From the NCBI RefSeq assembly GCF_014641455.1, contig NZ_BMHT01000003.1, positions 181,921 to 245,920 of the forward strand: DNA of 64,000 nt, written 5' to 3'. The notes under the pieces were generated by a model, which searched no databases, was not told the origin of the DNA, and was given only the letters and a program-made list of their open reading frames with translations. Below, piece after piece: positions 1-8,507 of this stretch. The stretch is from Hymenobacter cavernae. GTDB taxonomy: Bacteria > Bacteroidota > Bacteroidia > Cytophagales > Hymenobacteraceae. The stretch's first letter is position 1; every line of letters starts with the position of its first letter. Position numbers and translations under genes: made by a program.

Positions 1-1
1 A

Positions 2-1027
2 CTGCTGCGCGCCAGCATTGCCTCGGCCTCGAATGATCACCGGCTGGGAGCTAATGAAGCGCCACCCGCGATTATGAGTGTGTTCGTAGGCTCGATGCTG
101 GACAACGTGCTCAACGAGCTGGAGCGCACGGCCAAGCTGCCGCTGGACAAGGGCGACAACATCTACCTCAAGCTGGGCATCGACAAGATCCCGGCCATCT
201 TGCTCGACAACACGGACCGCAACCGCACCTCCCCGTTTGCCTTTACCGGCAACAAGTTTGAGCTGCGGGCGGTGGGTTCCTCCGCTAACTCCTCCTCGGC
301 CATGACCGTGCTCAACGCCATTGTGGCCGAGCAGCTGATTTTGTTCAAGCAGGCGGTGGATGCGCAGCTCGAGCAGGGTAAGAAGAAGGAAGTCGCCATT
401 GTGGACGTGCTGCGCGAGTACGTGATCAGCTCCAAGGATGTGCGCTTCGAGGGCAACGGCTACTCGCCGGAGTGGAAAGAGGAAGCGGCCCGGCGGGGGC
501 TGGCGAACGTGGCCACTACGCCGCAGGCCTTGGATGCGCTGGTCACGCAGAAAGCCGAGGCCCTGTTTGCCCGCCACGGCATCTTCTCGCCCGTGGAGCT
601 GCACGCCCGCCACGAGATTCTGCTGGAGGAGTACCTGAAGAAGATCCAGATCGAGAGCCGCGTGATGGGTGATTTGGCCATCAACCACATCATTCCCACG
701 GCCGTTGAGTATCAAACCAAGTTGATTACCAACGTGCGGGGCTTGCGTGAGCTAGGTCTGGATGACGAAAGCGCTCAGGTAACAATTGACACGATTAAAG
801 CCATTTCGCGCCACATTGCAACCATTAAGACCGAAGCAGACGCGATGGTCAATAGCCGCAAGACAGCCAACAAGATTGAAGATACACGGGAGCGGGCCAT
901 TGTGTACTGCGACACCGTGAAAGCACATTTCGACCCCATTCGCCGCGCCGTAGATAAGCTCGAGTTGATGGTGGCCGATGAGGACTGGCCGCTGGTGAAG
1001 TACCGTGAACTGCTGTTCCGGCACTAA
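2..1027 (+). CDS. glnN: Glutamine synthetase type III, C-terminal part (5' end outside window)
   Basis: The reading frame is open from the first bases of the window, so only the last 341 residues are present; type III enzymes are usually about 700-730 residues. The enzyme makes glutamine from glutamate, ammonia and ATP in the cytoplasm. The first visible residues (RLGANEAPPAIMSVFVG) are the GSIII signature just after the catalytic core, followed by the NRTSPFAFTGNKFELRAVGSS stretch that contains catalytic-core residues. The rest is the long helical C-terminal region typical of GSIII and absent from type I enzymes. An internal ATG at 74 is not the real start. The gene is followed by a strong hairpin terminator. 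Identity is secure; gene symbol follows common usage for GSIII. Confidence 0.95.
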   Translation: MLRASIASASNDHRLGANEAPPAIMSVFVGSMLDNVLNELERTAKLPLDKGDNIYLKLGIDKIPAILLDNTDRNRTSPFAFTGNKFELRAVGSSANSSSAMTVLNAIVAEQLILFKQAVDAQLEQGKKKEVAIVDVLREYVISSKDVRFEGNGYSPEWKEEAARRGLANVATTPQALDALVTQKAEALFARHGIFSPVELHARHEILLEEYLKKIQIESRVMGDLAINHIIPTAVEYQTKLITNVRGLRELGLDDESAQVTIDTIKAISRHIATIKTEADAMVNSRKTANKIEDTRERAIVYCDTVKAHFDPIRRAVDKLELMVADEDWPLVKYRELLFRH

Positions 1028-1085
1028 GCCCGCGGACGGGCTCGACCCGGAGTTGGGTGGGAATTTTCTCCGCGTGTCGAGACGC

Positions 1086-1118
1086 GAAAAAGCCGTTCCG
1101 GGTGGGACGGCTTTTTTT
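1086..1118 (+). terminator. Rho-independent terminator between convergent genes
   Basis: A 9-bp stem (1091-1099 with 1104-1112, one G-U pair) with a GGGT loop is flanked by an A-run on the left and a T-run on the right. It lies between glnN and the convergent gene ending at 1133, so it can serve both strands. Confidence 0.85.
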
Positions 1119-1132
1119 GTGCCCCATCAAAC

Positions 1133-1657
1133 CTAGGATGCTGTAATAGCTATTGTATTGTTTGGGCCTTCCGCGGGTAAGAGCGTAGCATCGTCTGCCG
1201 GTGTTTCTGCATTAGCGTCCGTGTCCGGAGCCAGGGTTTTCCAGGCAGTTTGTTTCAGCTCTTCCAGGCGGTGCAATGCGTCGGAGATGGTAGCGTTGGC
1301 TTTGAGCTTCTCAAAGAAGCCGGTTTTGTGACCGGCACGAACCAGGGCTTCCAGCGCAAACGGCAAAACCCAGCCTATTACGTTGGTTGCCAAGGCCCCG
1401 CGCAGACCGATGCGCACTAGCATGCGGGCTGCCATCCGTTCCAGGAGCAGCACCTTCGCGGCAGGAAGAGCCTTGTTGGCGAGGAAATCGGCTACCAGCT
1501 GCACGTTACCTTTCTGCACTTCCGCCCGCAGCACGTCCTGAATAGCTTCAAGTGCGTTCTGCGCAGTCTTGCGAAATAAGCGGCCGGTTTGCCAGGTAGC
1601 CAGCCCGGTAGCGCGGGCGGCGTTGCGTATCGCGGGAAGAATAACGTGCTTTCTCAT
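1133..1657 (-). CDS. Hypothetical protein, 174 aa
   Basis: I do not recognise this protein. It is basic and Ala/Leu-rich in residues 1-90 with predicted helices, has a possible hydrophobic segment around residues 85-108 (LRGALATNVIGWVLPFALEA), and ends in an acidic, Ala/Asp/Glu-rich tail of about 35 residues that is probably disordered. Codon use fits the neighbouring genes. It is convergent with glnN and stands alone. The ATG at 1657 has no visible ribosome binding site, which is normal in Bacteroidota. It may be a membrane-associated or DNA-binding accessory protein, but nothing in the sequence decides this. Confidence 0.7.
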   Translation of the reverse strand: MRKHVILPAIRNAARATGLATWQTGRLFRKTAQNALEAIQDVLRAEVQKGNVQLVADFLANKALPAAKVLLLERMAARMLVRIGLRGALATNVIGWVLPFALEALVRAGHKTGFFEKLKANATISDALHRLEELKQTAWKTLAPDTDANAETPADDATLLPAEGPNNTIAITAS

Positions 1658-1792
1658 TAGGGATGAGGGAACATTCGCAGAAGTGTACCTCTTCTTAACG
1701 AGTGAAAAGCTAAATAGGCTACAAAGTGGCCGATAAAAGCCAACCTCCTCATTTACTGCTCGTAATCATAGAAAATCGCAATTCAAGTACTT

Positions 1793-2188
1793 ATGAAACA
1801 GCTTCTGCTCTGCCTGATGTCGCTGCTCTACATAGCGACGGGAATTAACCATTTCGTGCATCCCTCCTTTTACGAGGCCATTATGCCGTCGTGGATGCCT
1901 TGGCACGGGGGGCTGGTCTTGCTGAGTGGCGTTTGCGAAGTTTTCCTGGGGCTGTTTCTGCTACCGATTGCTACCCGTCGCCTTGCCGCCAGCCTGATTA
2001 TTCTGATGCTCATCGTCTTCTTGCCGGTACATATCCAGACCCTGATCGATGCCTGGCACAACCAGAGTGCCTATCTGTGGGTGCATGTTCTGCGTATCCC
2101 GCTGCAATTCGTCCTGATCTGGTGGGCCAAGCAGTACACGCGGCAGACAGGCGTATTCTACGTATCTAGCCCAGTCGTAGAAGCCTAG
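1793..2188 (+). CDS. DoxX-like small membrane protein
   Basis: A 131-residue protein with four predicted membrane helices (about residues 4-22, 40-60, 65-85 and 95-115). The N-terminal pattern LLYIATGINHFVHPSFYEAIMP (residues about 12-33) is typical of the DoxX family of small inner-membrane proteins, including the MauE/DoxX-like group. Some relatives are linked to redox or quinone metabolism, but this subgroup has no firm function. It lies 21 bp upstream of a quinone-oxidoreductase-like gene on the same strand, so the two are probably co-transcribed, which would suit a redox role. That link is inference. Confidence 0.8.
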   Translation: MKQLLLCLMSLLYIATGINHFVHPSFYEAIMPSWMPWHGGLVLLSGVCEVFLGLFLLPIATRRLAASLIILMLIVFLPVHIQTLIDAWHNQSAYLWVHVLRIPLQFVLIWWAKQYTRQTGVFYVSSPVVEA

Positions 2189-2209
2189 CTATCAGATTTC
2201 TAATTATCT

Positions 2210-3181
2210 ATGAAAGCAGTCGTGGTGACGCAGCCGGGCGGACCGGAGGTGTTGCGGGAACAAGAAAAGCCGACGCCTGAGCCGGCGCCCAATCAACTCT
2301 TACTCAAAGTACACGCGGCCGGGGTCAACCGGCCGGACGTGTTTCTGCGCAAGGGGAAATACGGCGGCGCGCCCACCGAACCCGGCATGGTGCTAGGTCT
2401 GGAAATTGCGGGCGAAGTGGTGAAAGTTGGGGGAGAGGTGCCCCGCTGGAACCCAGGTGATGCCGTGTGCGCGCTAGTGGCCCAGGGTGGCTACGCCGAA
2501 TACGCGGTAGTTGATGCTCGTCATTGCTTGCCCGTGCCTGCGGGTTGGAGCTTCGAAGAAGCTGCTTCTCTGCCCGAAACGGTGTTTACTGTATGGCACA
2601 ATGTGTTTCAGAAAGGCCAGCTTAAAAGCGGCGAAAACTTCCTGGTGCACGGCGGTAGCAGCGGCATCGGCATCACAGCTATTCAGTTGGCGGTGGCCAT
2701 TGGGGCTAACGTCTTTGCTACGGCTGGCAGCGACGAGAAGTGTCAAGCCTGCGAAGACCTAGGTGCCACGCGCTGCATCAACTATAAAACGCACGACTTC
2801 GAGGCGGAGCTGAAAGCCGAGGGCATGGACGTGATTCTGGATATGATTGGCGGCGACTACATTGCCAAGAATATCCGCCTGCTACGGTCCGATGGGCGGC
2901 TGGAGTTTATCAACGCGATGCAAGGTCCGGTTGCTGAAATCAACGTGATGGACCTGATGACGCGGCGGCTGACGCTAAGCGGTAGCACCCTGCGACCACG
3001 CAGCGCCGAGTTCAAGGCCGAGCTAGCCGCTGATATTGAGAAACATGTATGGCCGTTGCTAGCGGCTGGTAAATTCAAGCCAATAATTTACAAAGTGTTT
3101 CTGCTCAGCGAAGTGGCCGAAGCACACCGACTGATGGAAAGCAGCGCCCACATCGGCAAGATCATGCTGCGGATTGATTAG
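2210..3181 (+). CDS. NAD(P)H-quinone oxidoreductase, MDR superfamily (PIG3-like)
   Basis: A 323-residue medium-chain reductase of the zinc-independent quinone-oxidoreductase group. The N-terminal GroES-like domain shows VNRPDVFLRKGKY (about residues 39-51), a variant of the NRADxxQRxGxY signature of PIG3/QOR proteins. The Rossmann domain has the HGGSSGIG nucleotide-binding loop at about residues 147-154. The structural and catalytic zinc ligands of alcohol dehydrogenases are not apparent. It would reduce quinones or enones with NADPH in the cytosol. It probably forms a two-gene unit with the DoxX-like gene 21 bp upstream. A long palindromic repeat starts 6 bp after the stop and may act as the transcript end. 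Confidence 0.9.
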   Translation: MKAVVVTQPGGPEVLREQEKPTPEPAPNQLLLKVHAAGVNRPDVFLRKGKYGGAPTEPGMVLGLEIAGEVVKVGGEVPRWNPGDAVCALVAQGGYAEYAVVDARHCLPVPAGWSFEEAASLPETVFTVWHNVFQKGQLKSGENFLVHGGSSGIGITAIQLAVAIGANVFATAGSDEKCQACEDLGATRCINYKTHDFEAELKAEGMDVILDMIGGDYIAKNIRLLRSDGRLEFINAMQGPVAEINVMDLMTRRLTLSGSTLRPRSAEFKAELAADIEKHVWPLLAAGKFKPIIYKVFLLSEVAEAHRLMESSAHIGKIMLRID

Positions 3182-3187
3182 CACGAT

Positions 3188-3287
3188 GTAGCGCGAAGCT
3201 CCTGCTTCGCGTATCGTTGAACGACTGGCACCTAGGTTTTACTAACGTCATCGTTCAGCGATACGCGAAGCGGGAGCTTCGCGCTAT
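3188..3287. repeat. Intergenic palindrome, family A copy 1
   Basis: The left arm begins GTAGCGCGAAGCTCCTGC and runs through TATCGTTGAACGA; the right arm is its near-perfect reverse complement, ending in GAGCTTCGCGCTA. The loop contains ACCTAGGT. Related copies lie at 9325, 17108 and 54823. The element fills the gap between two convergent genes. Confidence 0.9.
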
Positions 3288-3293
3288 ATCCGC

Positions 3294-4478
3294 CTATGCA
3301 CCGAGAAAATCCGGGACAACTTTCAGGCAAACGGGAGCGGGTACCTCGATGGAAACGCCCGTTGGTGTAAGCTTGCCGGTTTGGCCGTCGATGCGGTAGG
3401 TGACGATGTTGTTGGTGTTTTGATTGCCGACCAGGGCAATGCGGCCACTAGGGTCGAGAGTGAAGTTGCGGGGTGTCTTTCCTTGTGTACTAATATGTTG
3501 CACAAGCGTGAGCTTGCCGCTGCTTTGGTCGATGGCATAGACAACAAGGCTGTCGTGGCCGCGGTTAGACCCGTAGAGAAACTTGCCGTTGGGTGAAACG
3601 TGAATATCTGCGCAGGAATTCTCGCCCTTGAAATCGGCTGGTAGTGATGACAACGTTTGAAGCTCGGTGAAGGCGCCTTTGGCTGCGTCGTACGTAAGCG
3701 CCGTGACGGTGGAGTTAAGCTCGTTGATCAGGTAAGCCCAATGGTTATTGGCGTGGAAGGTAAGGTGACGCGGGCCGGCGCCCGGAGCGGTAGCAAAGGC
3801 CGTGGTGGCGTTTGTCGAAAACTTGCCACTGGCAGGCTCCAGTGGGTAAGCCAACACTTTGTCTAAACCTAGGTCCACGGCCAGCCCAAATTTATTGGCG
3901 GGGTCAGCGAGGAAGCAGTGCGCGTGGGGTGCGTTCTGGTTTTTGTGCGGGCCGGAACCCGTGTGCTGCACGGTAGCCGAAGGAGCGCCGAGCTGGCCGT
4001 TGGCCTGCACAGGCAAGGCACAGATGCTGCCGCCGGCGTAGTTGGCCACCAGCACTTCTTTATTGGTGTGGTCGAGGCTGATGTAGCATGGACCGGGACC
4101 GAAAGATGATTGCTCATTCAGCAGTGTTAAGCCACCTGTCTTTCTATCAACGCTATACGCGCGAACGGAGCCGCTTTTGCCGCCTTTGTACTCGTTGGTT
4201 TCGTTGACGGTGTAGAGGAAGCGCTGCTTGGGGTCGAGCGTAAAATAGGTGGGATTAGCCCCCGCTTTCGTCGCGCCTACGCGGGTAAGAGCGCCCGTGG
4301 CTGGATTGAGGCGGTAGAGAAAGATGCTCTCGGCGCCGGGTTGGGCGAAGGTGCCAACGTACACCAGATACGTCTGTTCTTTCTTTGCCAAGGCCGCCTG
4401 CGCGGCAAACGGCAGTACTGCCATGCCTAGACTGGTTAATTTCAGGAAATTACGGCGCGAGTGGGTTGGGTCGGTCAT
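3294..4478 (-). CDS. Lactonase family protein (6-phosphogluconolactonase-like beta-propeller), exported by Tat
   Basis: A 394-residue protein beginning with a Tat signal, SRRNFLKL at residues 7-14, then a hydrophobic stretch ending in AQAA near residue 29. The rest is a seven-bladed propeller of the YbhE/Pgl type, with repeated YTVNE, SLDHTNKEVLVANY, GSGPHKNQNAPHAH and DPSGRIALVGNQN segments. The GPHKNQNAPHAHC and GPRHLTFH motifs are the usual active-site and metal-site signatures of this family. E. coli Pgl is cytosolic, but the Tat signal places this one in the periplasm, where it more likely acts on sugar lactones than on 6-phosphogluconolactone. It is monocistronic and divergent from ispG. 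Confidence 0.9.
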   Translation of the reverse strand: MTDPTHSRRNFLKLTSLGMAVLPFAAQAALAKKEQTYLVYVGTFAQPGAESIFLYRLNPATGALTRVGATKAGANPTYFTLDPKQRFLYTVNETNEYKGGKSGSVRAYSVDRKTGGLTLLNEQSSFGPGPCYISLDHTNKEVLVANYAGGSICALPVQANGQLGAPSATVQHTGSGPHKNQNAPHAHCFLADPANKFGLAVDLGLDKVLAYPLEPASGKFSTNATTAFATAPGAGPRHLTFHANNHWAYLINELNSTVTALTYDAAKGAFTELQTLSSLPADFKGENSCADIHVSPNGKFLYGSNRGHDSLVVYAIDQSSGKLTLVQHISTQGKTPRNFTLDPSGRIALVGNQNTNNIVTYRIDGQTGKLTPTGVSIEVPAPVCLKVVPDFLGA

Positions 4479-4666
4479 GGGGAAGAGAGGGGAGCGGTTG
4501 GGTTGCAGCTGGCAATATAGCCAAGTTCAGTAAGGGACGCTGAGTAGGAGCGATGAGTCAGAAGGGACAGGGCACACAGACGGCTCAGCCTATTAACGAA
4601 CCCCTAAAAAGCTCGTTTCTAACTTTTACGCAGTTATTCCGCTACTCAGTTACTCTGGCGAAGCTG

Positions 4667-4674
4667 TACCTTTG
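4667..4674 (+). promoter_or_regulatory. Candidate -7 promoter element (TACCTTTG) for ispG
   Basis: The sequence matches the Bacteroidota housekeeping -7 consensus TAnnTTTG and lies 43 bp before the ispG ATG. I see no clear TTG at the -33 position, so this is suggestive only. Confidence 0.45.
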
Positions 4675-4717
4675 TACTCAACCGCAACTTTAGCCCGCTG
4701 CCGCTGGTTTTTAGCTT

Positions 4718-6781
4718 ATGAACAAGACGTATTGCCCTAGCCTCACCGAGTACAAACGCCGCCTTAGCCGGGAAGTGAAAATCGGTGATGTGCCGATGGG
4801 CGGCCTCAACCCGATTCGGGTGCAGAGCATGACCACCGTCGATACGATGGACACCCTAGGTTCGGTGGAGCAAACCTTGCGCATGGTCGAAGCCGGCTGC
4901 GAATACGTGCGCATCACGGCGCCCAGCGTAAAGGAGGCGCAGAACCTATTAGAAATCAAAAAGGAGCTGCGTAAGCGAGGCTGCAACGTGCCGCTCATCG
5001 CCGACATTCACTTCACGCCCAACGCCGCCGAGCTAGCCGCCCGCATCGTGGAGAAAGTGCGCGTGAACCCCGGCAACTACGCCGATAAGAAGAAATTTGA
5101 CATCATTGAGTACACCGATGCCTCCTACGCTGCCGAGGTAGAGCGCATTCGGGAGCGGTTCCGGCCGCTGGTGCAGATCTGCAAGCAATACGGTACTGCC
5201 ATGCGTATCGGCACGAATCACGGTTCGTTGTCCGACCGGATTCTGTCGCGCTACGGTGATACGCCGCTGGGCATGGTGGAGTCGGCATTGGAGTTTTTGC
5301 GCCTGTGCGAAGAGGAAAACTACTACGACGTGGTGCTGAGTATGAAAGCCAGCAACACGCAGGTGATGGTGCAAGCCTACCGCCTGCTGGTGCAAAAGCT
5401 TGATGAGGAAGGCCTGCAACCGTACCCGCTGCATCTAGGTGTCACGGAAGCTGGTGAGGCTGAAGACGGCCGCATCAAGAGTGCCGTGGGCATCGGTACG
5501 TTGCTGGAAGACGGCATCGGTGACACCGTGCGCGTGTCGCTCACCGAAGCGCCCGAAGCCGAGGCGCCGGTAGCGAAGATGCTGATTGACCGCTACACGA
5601 ACCGCGCCGCCGAAGCCAAACCGATAGTAGCTGTTAGCTCTCAGCTGTTAGCTGCTAGCTCTTCGGGGAAAGAAGCTAACAGCCAGCAGCTAACAGCTAA
5701 CAGCTCCGACAATGACAGCTCACCCATCGACCCGTTCCAGTACTTCCGTCGCTACACGCGCGAGGTGCTGAACCTAGGGGGGCAAAACGTGCCGCGCGTC
5801 ATTGCCGATGTGTCGCGCCTGCCCTCGGTGGAGTACGCCGATCTGCGGTGCGCTGGGCACTTGTATTCGGCCTTTCTGGATAAGTTTCAGATGAACGACC
5901 TAGGTGCCGACTACCTCTACAGCGGTCAGCGCCCGGTGCCGTTCATGCTGCCCAACGGCCTCAAGGAAATTGTGGACTACAGCGCGTGGCTGGATGCCGG
6001 TCAGCGCGCCGAGCACTTCCCGGCCCTCACGCCGGCTGAGTACGCTGTAACTGCCGCCCGCCACCCGCAGCTGAACTTCGTGTTTCAGAACCTAGGTTCG
6101 CTCACGCCCGCCGCCCTGGATCAGCTCCGGGCCGACAGCACCGCCGTGGTCATTCTGCACACCGATAATGCCCACGCCATGCCTGAAATCCGGCGGGCAT
6201 TCTTCGAACTGATCAACGCTGGCGTGACTTGCCCGGTGATTATCAAGCGCGAATACCCGGAGCTGCAAGCCGAGCAAACCCAGCTCTACGCCGCTACCGA
6301 CGTGGGCGGCCTGCTCCTCGACGGCCTGGGCGACGGCGTGGTACTGAGCACCGAATTGCTCTCCGAACGCAGTAAAGAGGAGTGGCTCACCACCCTCGAT
6401 CAGCTCAACCAGCTCAGCTTCGGCATCTTGCAAGCCGCCCGCACGCGCATGAGTAAGACTGAGTACATCAGCTGCCCAAGCTGCGGCCGCACCCTGTTCG
6501 ACCTCCAGGAAACTACCGCCATGATCCGCAAGCGCACCGACCACCTGAAGGGCGTGAAAATCGGCATCATGGGCTGCATCGTGAACGGCCCCGGCGAAAT
6601 GGCCGACGCCGACTACGGCTACGTAGGTGTGGGTAAAGGCAAAATTGCCCTTTATCGCGGCCAAGAGGTTATCAAGAAATCCGTCCCTGAAGCGCAGGCT
6701 GTAGATGACTTAATCGAGCTAATGCGCGAGGATGGGAAGTGGATTGAGCCGGTGAAGTTGGAAGAGCCGGTAGGAGTGTAG
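4718..6781 (+). CDS. ispG: 4-hydroxy-3-methylbut-2-enyl diphosphate synthase, long (plant/Bacteroidota) form
   Basis: IspG (GcpE) reduces methylerythritol cyclodiphosphate to HMBPP in the non-mevalonate isoprenoid pathway. At 687 residues this is the long form: a TIM-barrel domain (about 20-295, with VQSMTTVDTMDT and LIADIHFTPNAA), a linker, an extra A* barrel domain (about 335-570) and the C-terminal iron-sulphur domain. The 4Fe-4S ligands are Cys586 and Cys589 (CPSCG) and Cys620 (GIMGC), with the Glu of NGPGE about seven residues later. The linker at about residues 303-330 (AVSSQLLAASSS...) is encoded by an in-frame palindrome related to the intergenic repeats. The gene is monocistronic, with a hairpin terminator downstream. 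Confidence 0.96.
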   Translation: MNKTYCPSLTEYKRRLSREVKIGDVPMGGLNPIRVQSMTTVDTMDTLGSVEQTLRMVEAGCEYVRITAPSVKEAQNLLEIKKELRKRGCNVPLIADIHFTPNAAELAARIVEKVRVNPGNYADKKKFDIIEYTDASYAAEVERIRERFRPLVQICKQYGTAMRIGTNHGSLSDRILSRYGDTPLGMVESALEFLRLCEEENYYDVVLSMKASNTQVMVQAYRLLVQKLDEEGLQPYPLHLGVTEAGEAEDGRIKSAVGIGTLLEDGIGDTVRVSLTEAPEAEAPVAKMLIDRYTNRAAEAKPIVAVSSQLLAASSSGKEANSQQLTANSSDNDSSPIDPFQYFRRYTREVLNLGGQNVPRVIADVSRLPSVEYADLRCAGHLYSAFLDKFQMNDLGADYLYSGQRPVPFMLPNGLKEIVDYSAWLDAGQRAEHFPALTPAEYAVTAARHPQLNFVFQNLGSLTPAALDQLRADSTAVVILHTDNAHAMPEIRRAFFELINAGVTCPVIIKREYPELQAEQTQLYAATDVGGLLLDGLGDGVVLSTELLSERSKEEWLTTLDQLNQLSFGILQAARTRMSKTEYISCPSCGRTLFDLQETTAMIRKRTDHLKGVKIGIMGCIVNGPGEMADADYGYVGVGKGKIALYRGQEVIKKSVPEAQAVDDLIELMREDGKWIEPVKLEEPVGV
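5627..5706. repeat. In-frame palindromic repeat inside ispG
   Basis: The left arm is built from the word AGCTGTTAGC (5628-5667) and the right arm from its complement GCTAACAGCT (5674-5706), with a loop around TTCGGGGAAAG. It encodes a Ser/Ala/Gln/Asn-rich linker between the two barrel domains. It is unlike the flanking codon use and looks inserted. Confidence 0.8.
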
Positions 6782-6806
6782 ATATTGCTGAACAGAAAGA
6801 ATGCAG

Positions 6807-6843
6807 CGGGATTGAATTTAATTATTCAGTCCCGTTTTCTTTA
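6807..6843 (+). terminator. Rho-independent terminator after ispG
   Basis: An 11-bp stem (6807-6817 with 6824-6834, one G-U pair) with a 6-nt loop is followed by TTTTCTTT. Confidence 0.8.
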
Positions 6844-6854
6844 TCTAGGATTTA

Positions 6855-7160
6855 ATGATGCTTGACTTTTACTTGATTGCTGATGATCAGTCCGAGCCGA
6901 ATAATCGTGAATTTAACCTAGAATATATCGGTGGAATTAGAGCTGACTTGTTTTATCGACTGCAAACAGAAGGTGTTATTGAGTCGTGGTTTGATTACTA
7001 TAGCGACTTTCGTTGGGAAAGTGAGATTGTAGCTCGTATATTTTTGAAGTTACAACAGAGGCCTAAATCAGCGGCTTTGCAGAAAGAAGAGAAGGAGTTT
7101 TCTACTGTTCTGCAAAAGGCTATTGATGCGAAATCAGGAGTACTAGCGTTTGGCGATTGA
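6855..7160 (+). CDS. Hypothetical protein, 101 aa, AT-rich islet
   Basis: A small soluble, acidic protein that I do not recognise by family. It has the aromatic-rich look (FYLIADDQSEPN, WFDYYSDFRW) and helical C-terminal half common among immunity proteins of polymorphic toxins, but no toxin gene is next to it. Two adjacent ATGs (6855 and 6858) could start it. Base composition is clearly more AT-rich than the surrounding ispG and epimerase genes, which suggests recent acquisition. It is followed by an AT-rich gap of about 80 bp. Confidence 0.65.
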   Translation: MMLDFYLIADDQSEPNNREFNLEYIGGIRADLFYRLQTEGVIESWFDYYSDFRWESEIVARIFLKLQQRPKSAALQKEEKEFSTVLQKAIDAKSGVLAFGD

Positions 7161-7238
7161 GTTAATGTAGTATTATATTTAATGTAAATTACATATAATA
7201 TAAACAAATAAATATAAAAAATAAAAAATTTATCTAAC

Positions 7239-7619
7239 ATGCTTGACAAAATAATCAGGAATTATAAATATTTTATAACAATAAAATCTGTAATATTAGT
7301 TGCAACAATAACCATTCTGTTTGTTTTTGTAGGAGGAATGTTATTAAAAGCATTCATTGAAACCCCTGATTTTATGTTTGCTATCAAAGATCAAATGATG
7401 GCTAATAGGCAGTTTCAAGATACCATAGGCCATGCTAATGGATACAGTATTTGGTTTGAGAGAAATAAATTAATAGAGAAGGATACTATACCTTTTTCTG
7501 TTTCCATAGATAGCAAACATGATAGCGCTTCTGTAAAGATAATGGGTAAGTATTACCAGGATAGAAGTAGCGGTCGTATAGTTTATTGCAAACAAGATAC
7601 AGTATACGAAAGGCTGTAG
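7239..7619 (+). CDS. Hypothetical membrane-anchored protein, 126 aa
   Basis: One strong membrane helix lies at about residues 15-38 (IKSVILVATITILFVFVGGM), preceded by a basic N terminus. A domain of about 85 residues after the helix should be periplasmic and beta-rich. The single helix followed by a small folded domain resembles the cytochrome-oxidase-assembly Coa1/Tim21-like layout, but I cannot confirm that family. It is the second gene of the AT-rich islet, in the same direction as the previous gene, and codon use is A/T-ending, unlike the neighbours. It is probably horizontally acquired. Confidence 0.65.
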   Translation: MLDKIIRNYKYFITIKSVILVATITILFVFVGGMLLKAFIETPDFMFAIKDQMMANRQFQDTIGHANGYSIWFERNKLIEKDTIPFSVSIDSKHDSASVKIMGKYYQDRSSGRIVYCKQDTVYERL

Positions 7620-7658
7620 AAGTTAAAACATAACCGCCCCTCATTCGTCTATCTCACC

Positions 7659-8321
7659 ATGAAGATCAAAGCTATTGTAACCGGCGCGACCGGCATGGTG
7701 GGAGAGGGAGTATTGCACGAATGCCTGAACCACCCCGAGGTGGAGCAGGTACTATCCGTTAGCCGCAGGCCGAGCGGCGTGACGCACCCGAAGCTGCGCG
7801 AAATCGTGTACGCTGACTTTCAGGATCTAACGCCTATTCAGGACCAGCTTACCGGCTACAACGCCTGCTTTTTCTGCCTGGGCGTGTCGTCGGTGGGCAT
7901 GAAGCAGCCGGAGTACCGCCGCCTGACTTACGACCTCACGCTGCACTTCGCCGAGACGCTGCTGCCCCGCAACCCCGACCTCACGTTCTGCTACGTGTCC
8001 GGCGCCGGCACCGATACCACGGGGCACGGCCGCAGCATGTGGGCGCGGGTTAAAGGTCAGACGGAGAATAAATTGCTGGACCTAGGTTTTCGCCAGGCCT
8101 ATATGTTCCGCCCCGGCTTTATGAAGGCAACGCCGGGCCTGAAGAACGTTTTGCCCTACTATAAATACTTTGATTGGCTCTACCCGGCGCTGCGCAGGTT
8201 TCTGCCGCAATACGTATCCACGCTGCAAGAGCTAGGTCTGGCGATGATTAACGTCGTGCGCAAAGGCTATTCGAAGCCGGTGCTGGAAGTGCCGGATATT
8301 GTGGCGCTGGCCAAAGATTGA
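7659..8321 (+). CDS. NAD(P)-binding atypical short-chain reductase/epimerase-like protein
   Basis: A 220-residue Rossmann protein with the glycine loop TGATGMVGEGVL at residues 8-19, typical of atypical SDRs. Other landmarks are FFCLGVSS near residue 70 and YVSGAGTD near residue 113. The canonical YxxxK catalytic pair is not obvious, as in many atypical SDRs that act as reductases or regulators. It probably binds NADPH in the cytosol; the substrate is unknown. Codon use is back to the GC-rich norm, and it is monocistronic. A long palindromic repeat follows the stop. Confidence 0.85.
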   Translation: MKIKAIVTGATGMVGEGVLHECLNHPEVEQVLSVSRRPSGVTHPKLREIVYADFQDLTPIQDQLTGYNACFFCLGVSSVGMKQPEYRRLTYDLTLHFAETLLPRNPDLTFCYVSGAGTDTTGHGRSMWARVKGQTENKLLDLGFRQAYMFRPGFMKATPGLKNVLPYYKYFDWLYPALRRFLPQYVSTLQELGLAMINVVRKGYSKPVLEVPDIVALAKD

Positions 8322-8338
8322 AGAAACCAGCTGCTTGG

Positions 8339-8449
8339 AACGTCATTCCGACCAGCGGGAGGAATCTCGCGTGCTGATGTTGGCTGGCAAACGCCAACGA
8401 TTGGAGTTAGTATGCCACGCGAGATTCCTCCTGGCGTCGGAATGACGTT
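8339..8449. repeat. Intergenic palindrome, family B copy 1
   Basis: The arms read AACGTCATTCCGACCAGCGG then GAGGAATCTCGCGTG, mirrored by CACGCGAGATTCCTC and CGGAATGACGTT. The unpaired centre is about 40 nt. Related copies are at 34709 and 53375, and a short one is at 45484. Confidence 0.9.
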
Positions 8450-8507
8450 CCGTTTTCAGTGTCCCGACGTATACCTAGGTTAGTTTTTGCTACACCTGGA
8501 TATTCTT

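Noticed and set aside
3217..3399. Small frames over palindromes (for example 3217-3399, 11363-11572, 17164-17436)
   Set aside because: They run through repeats into antisense of real genes, and similar peptides appear wherever the repeat occurs. No independent coding support.
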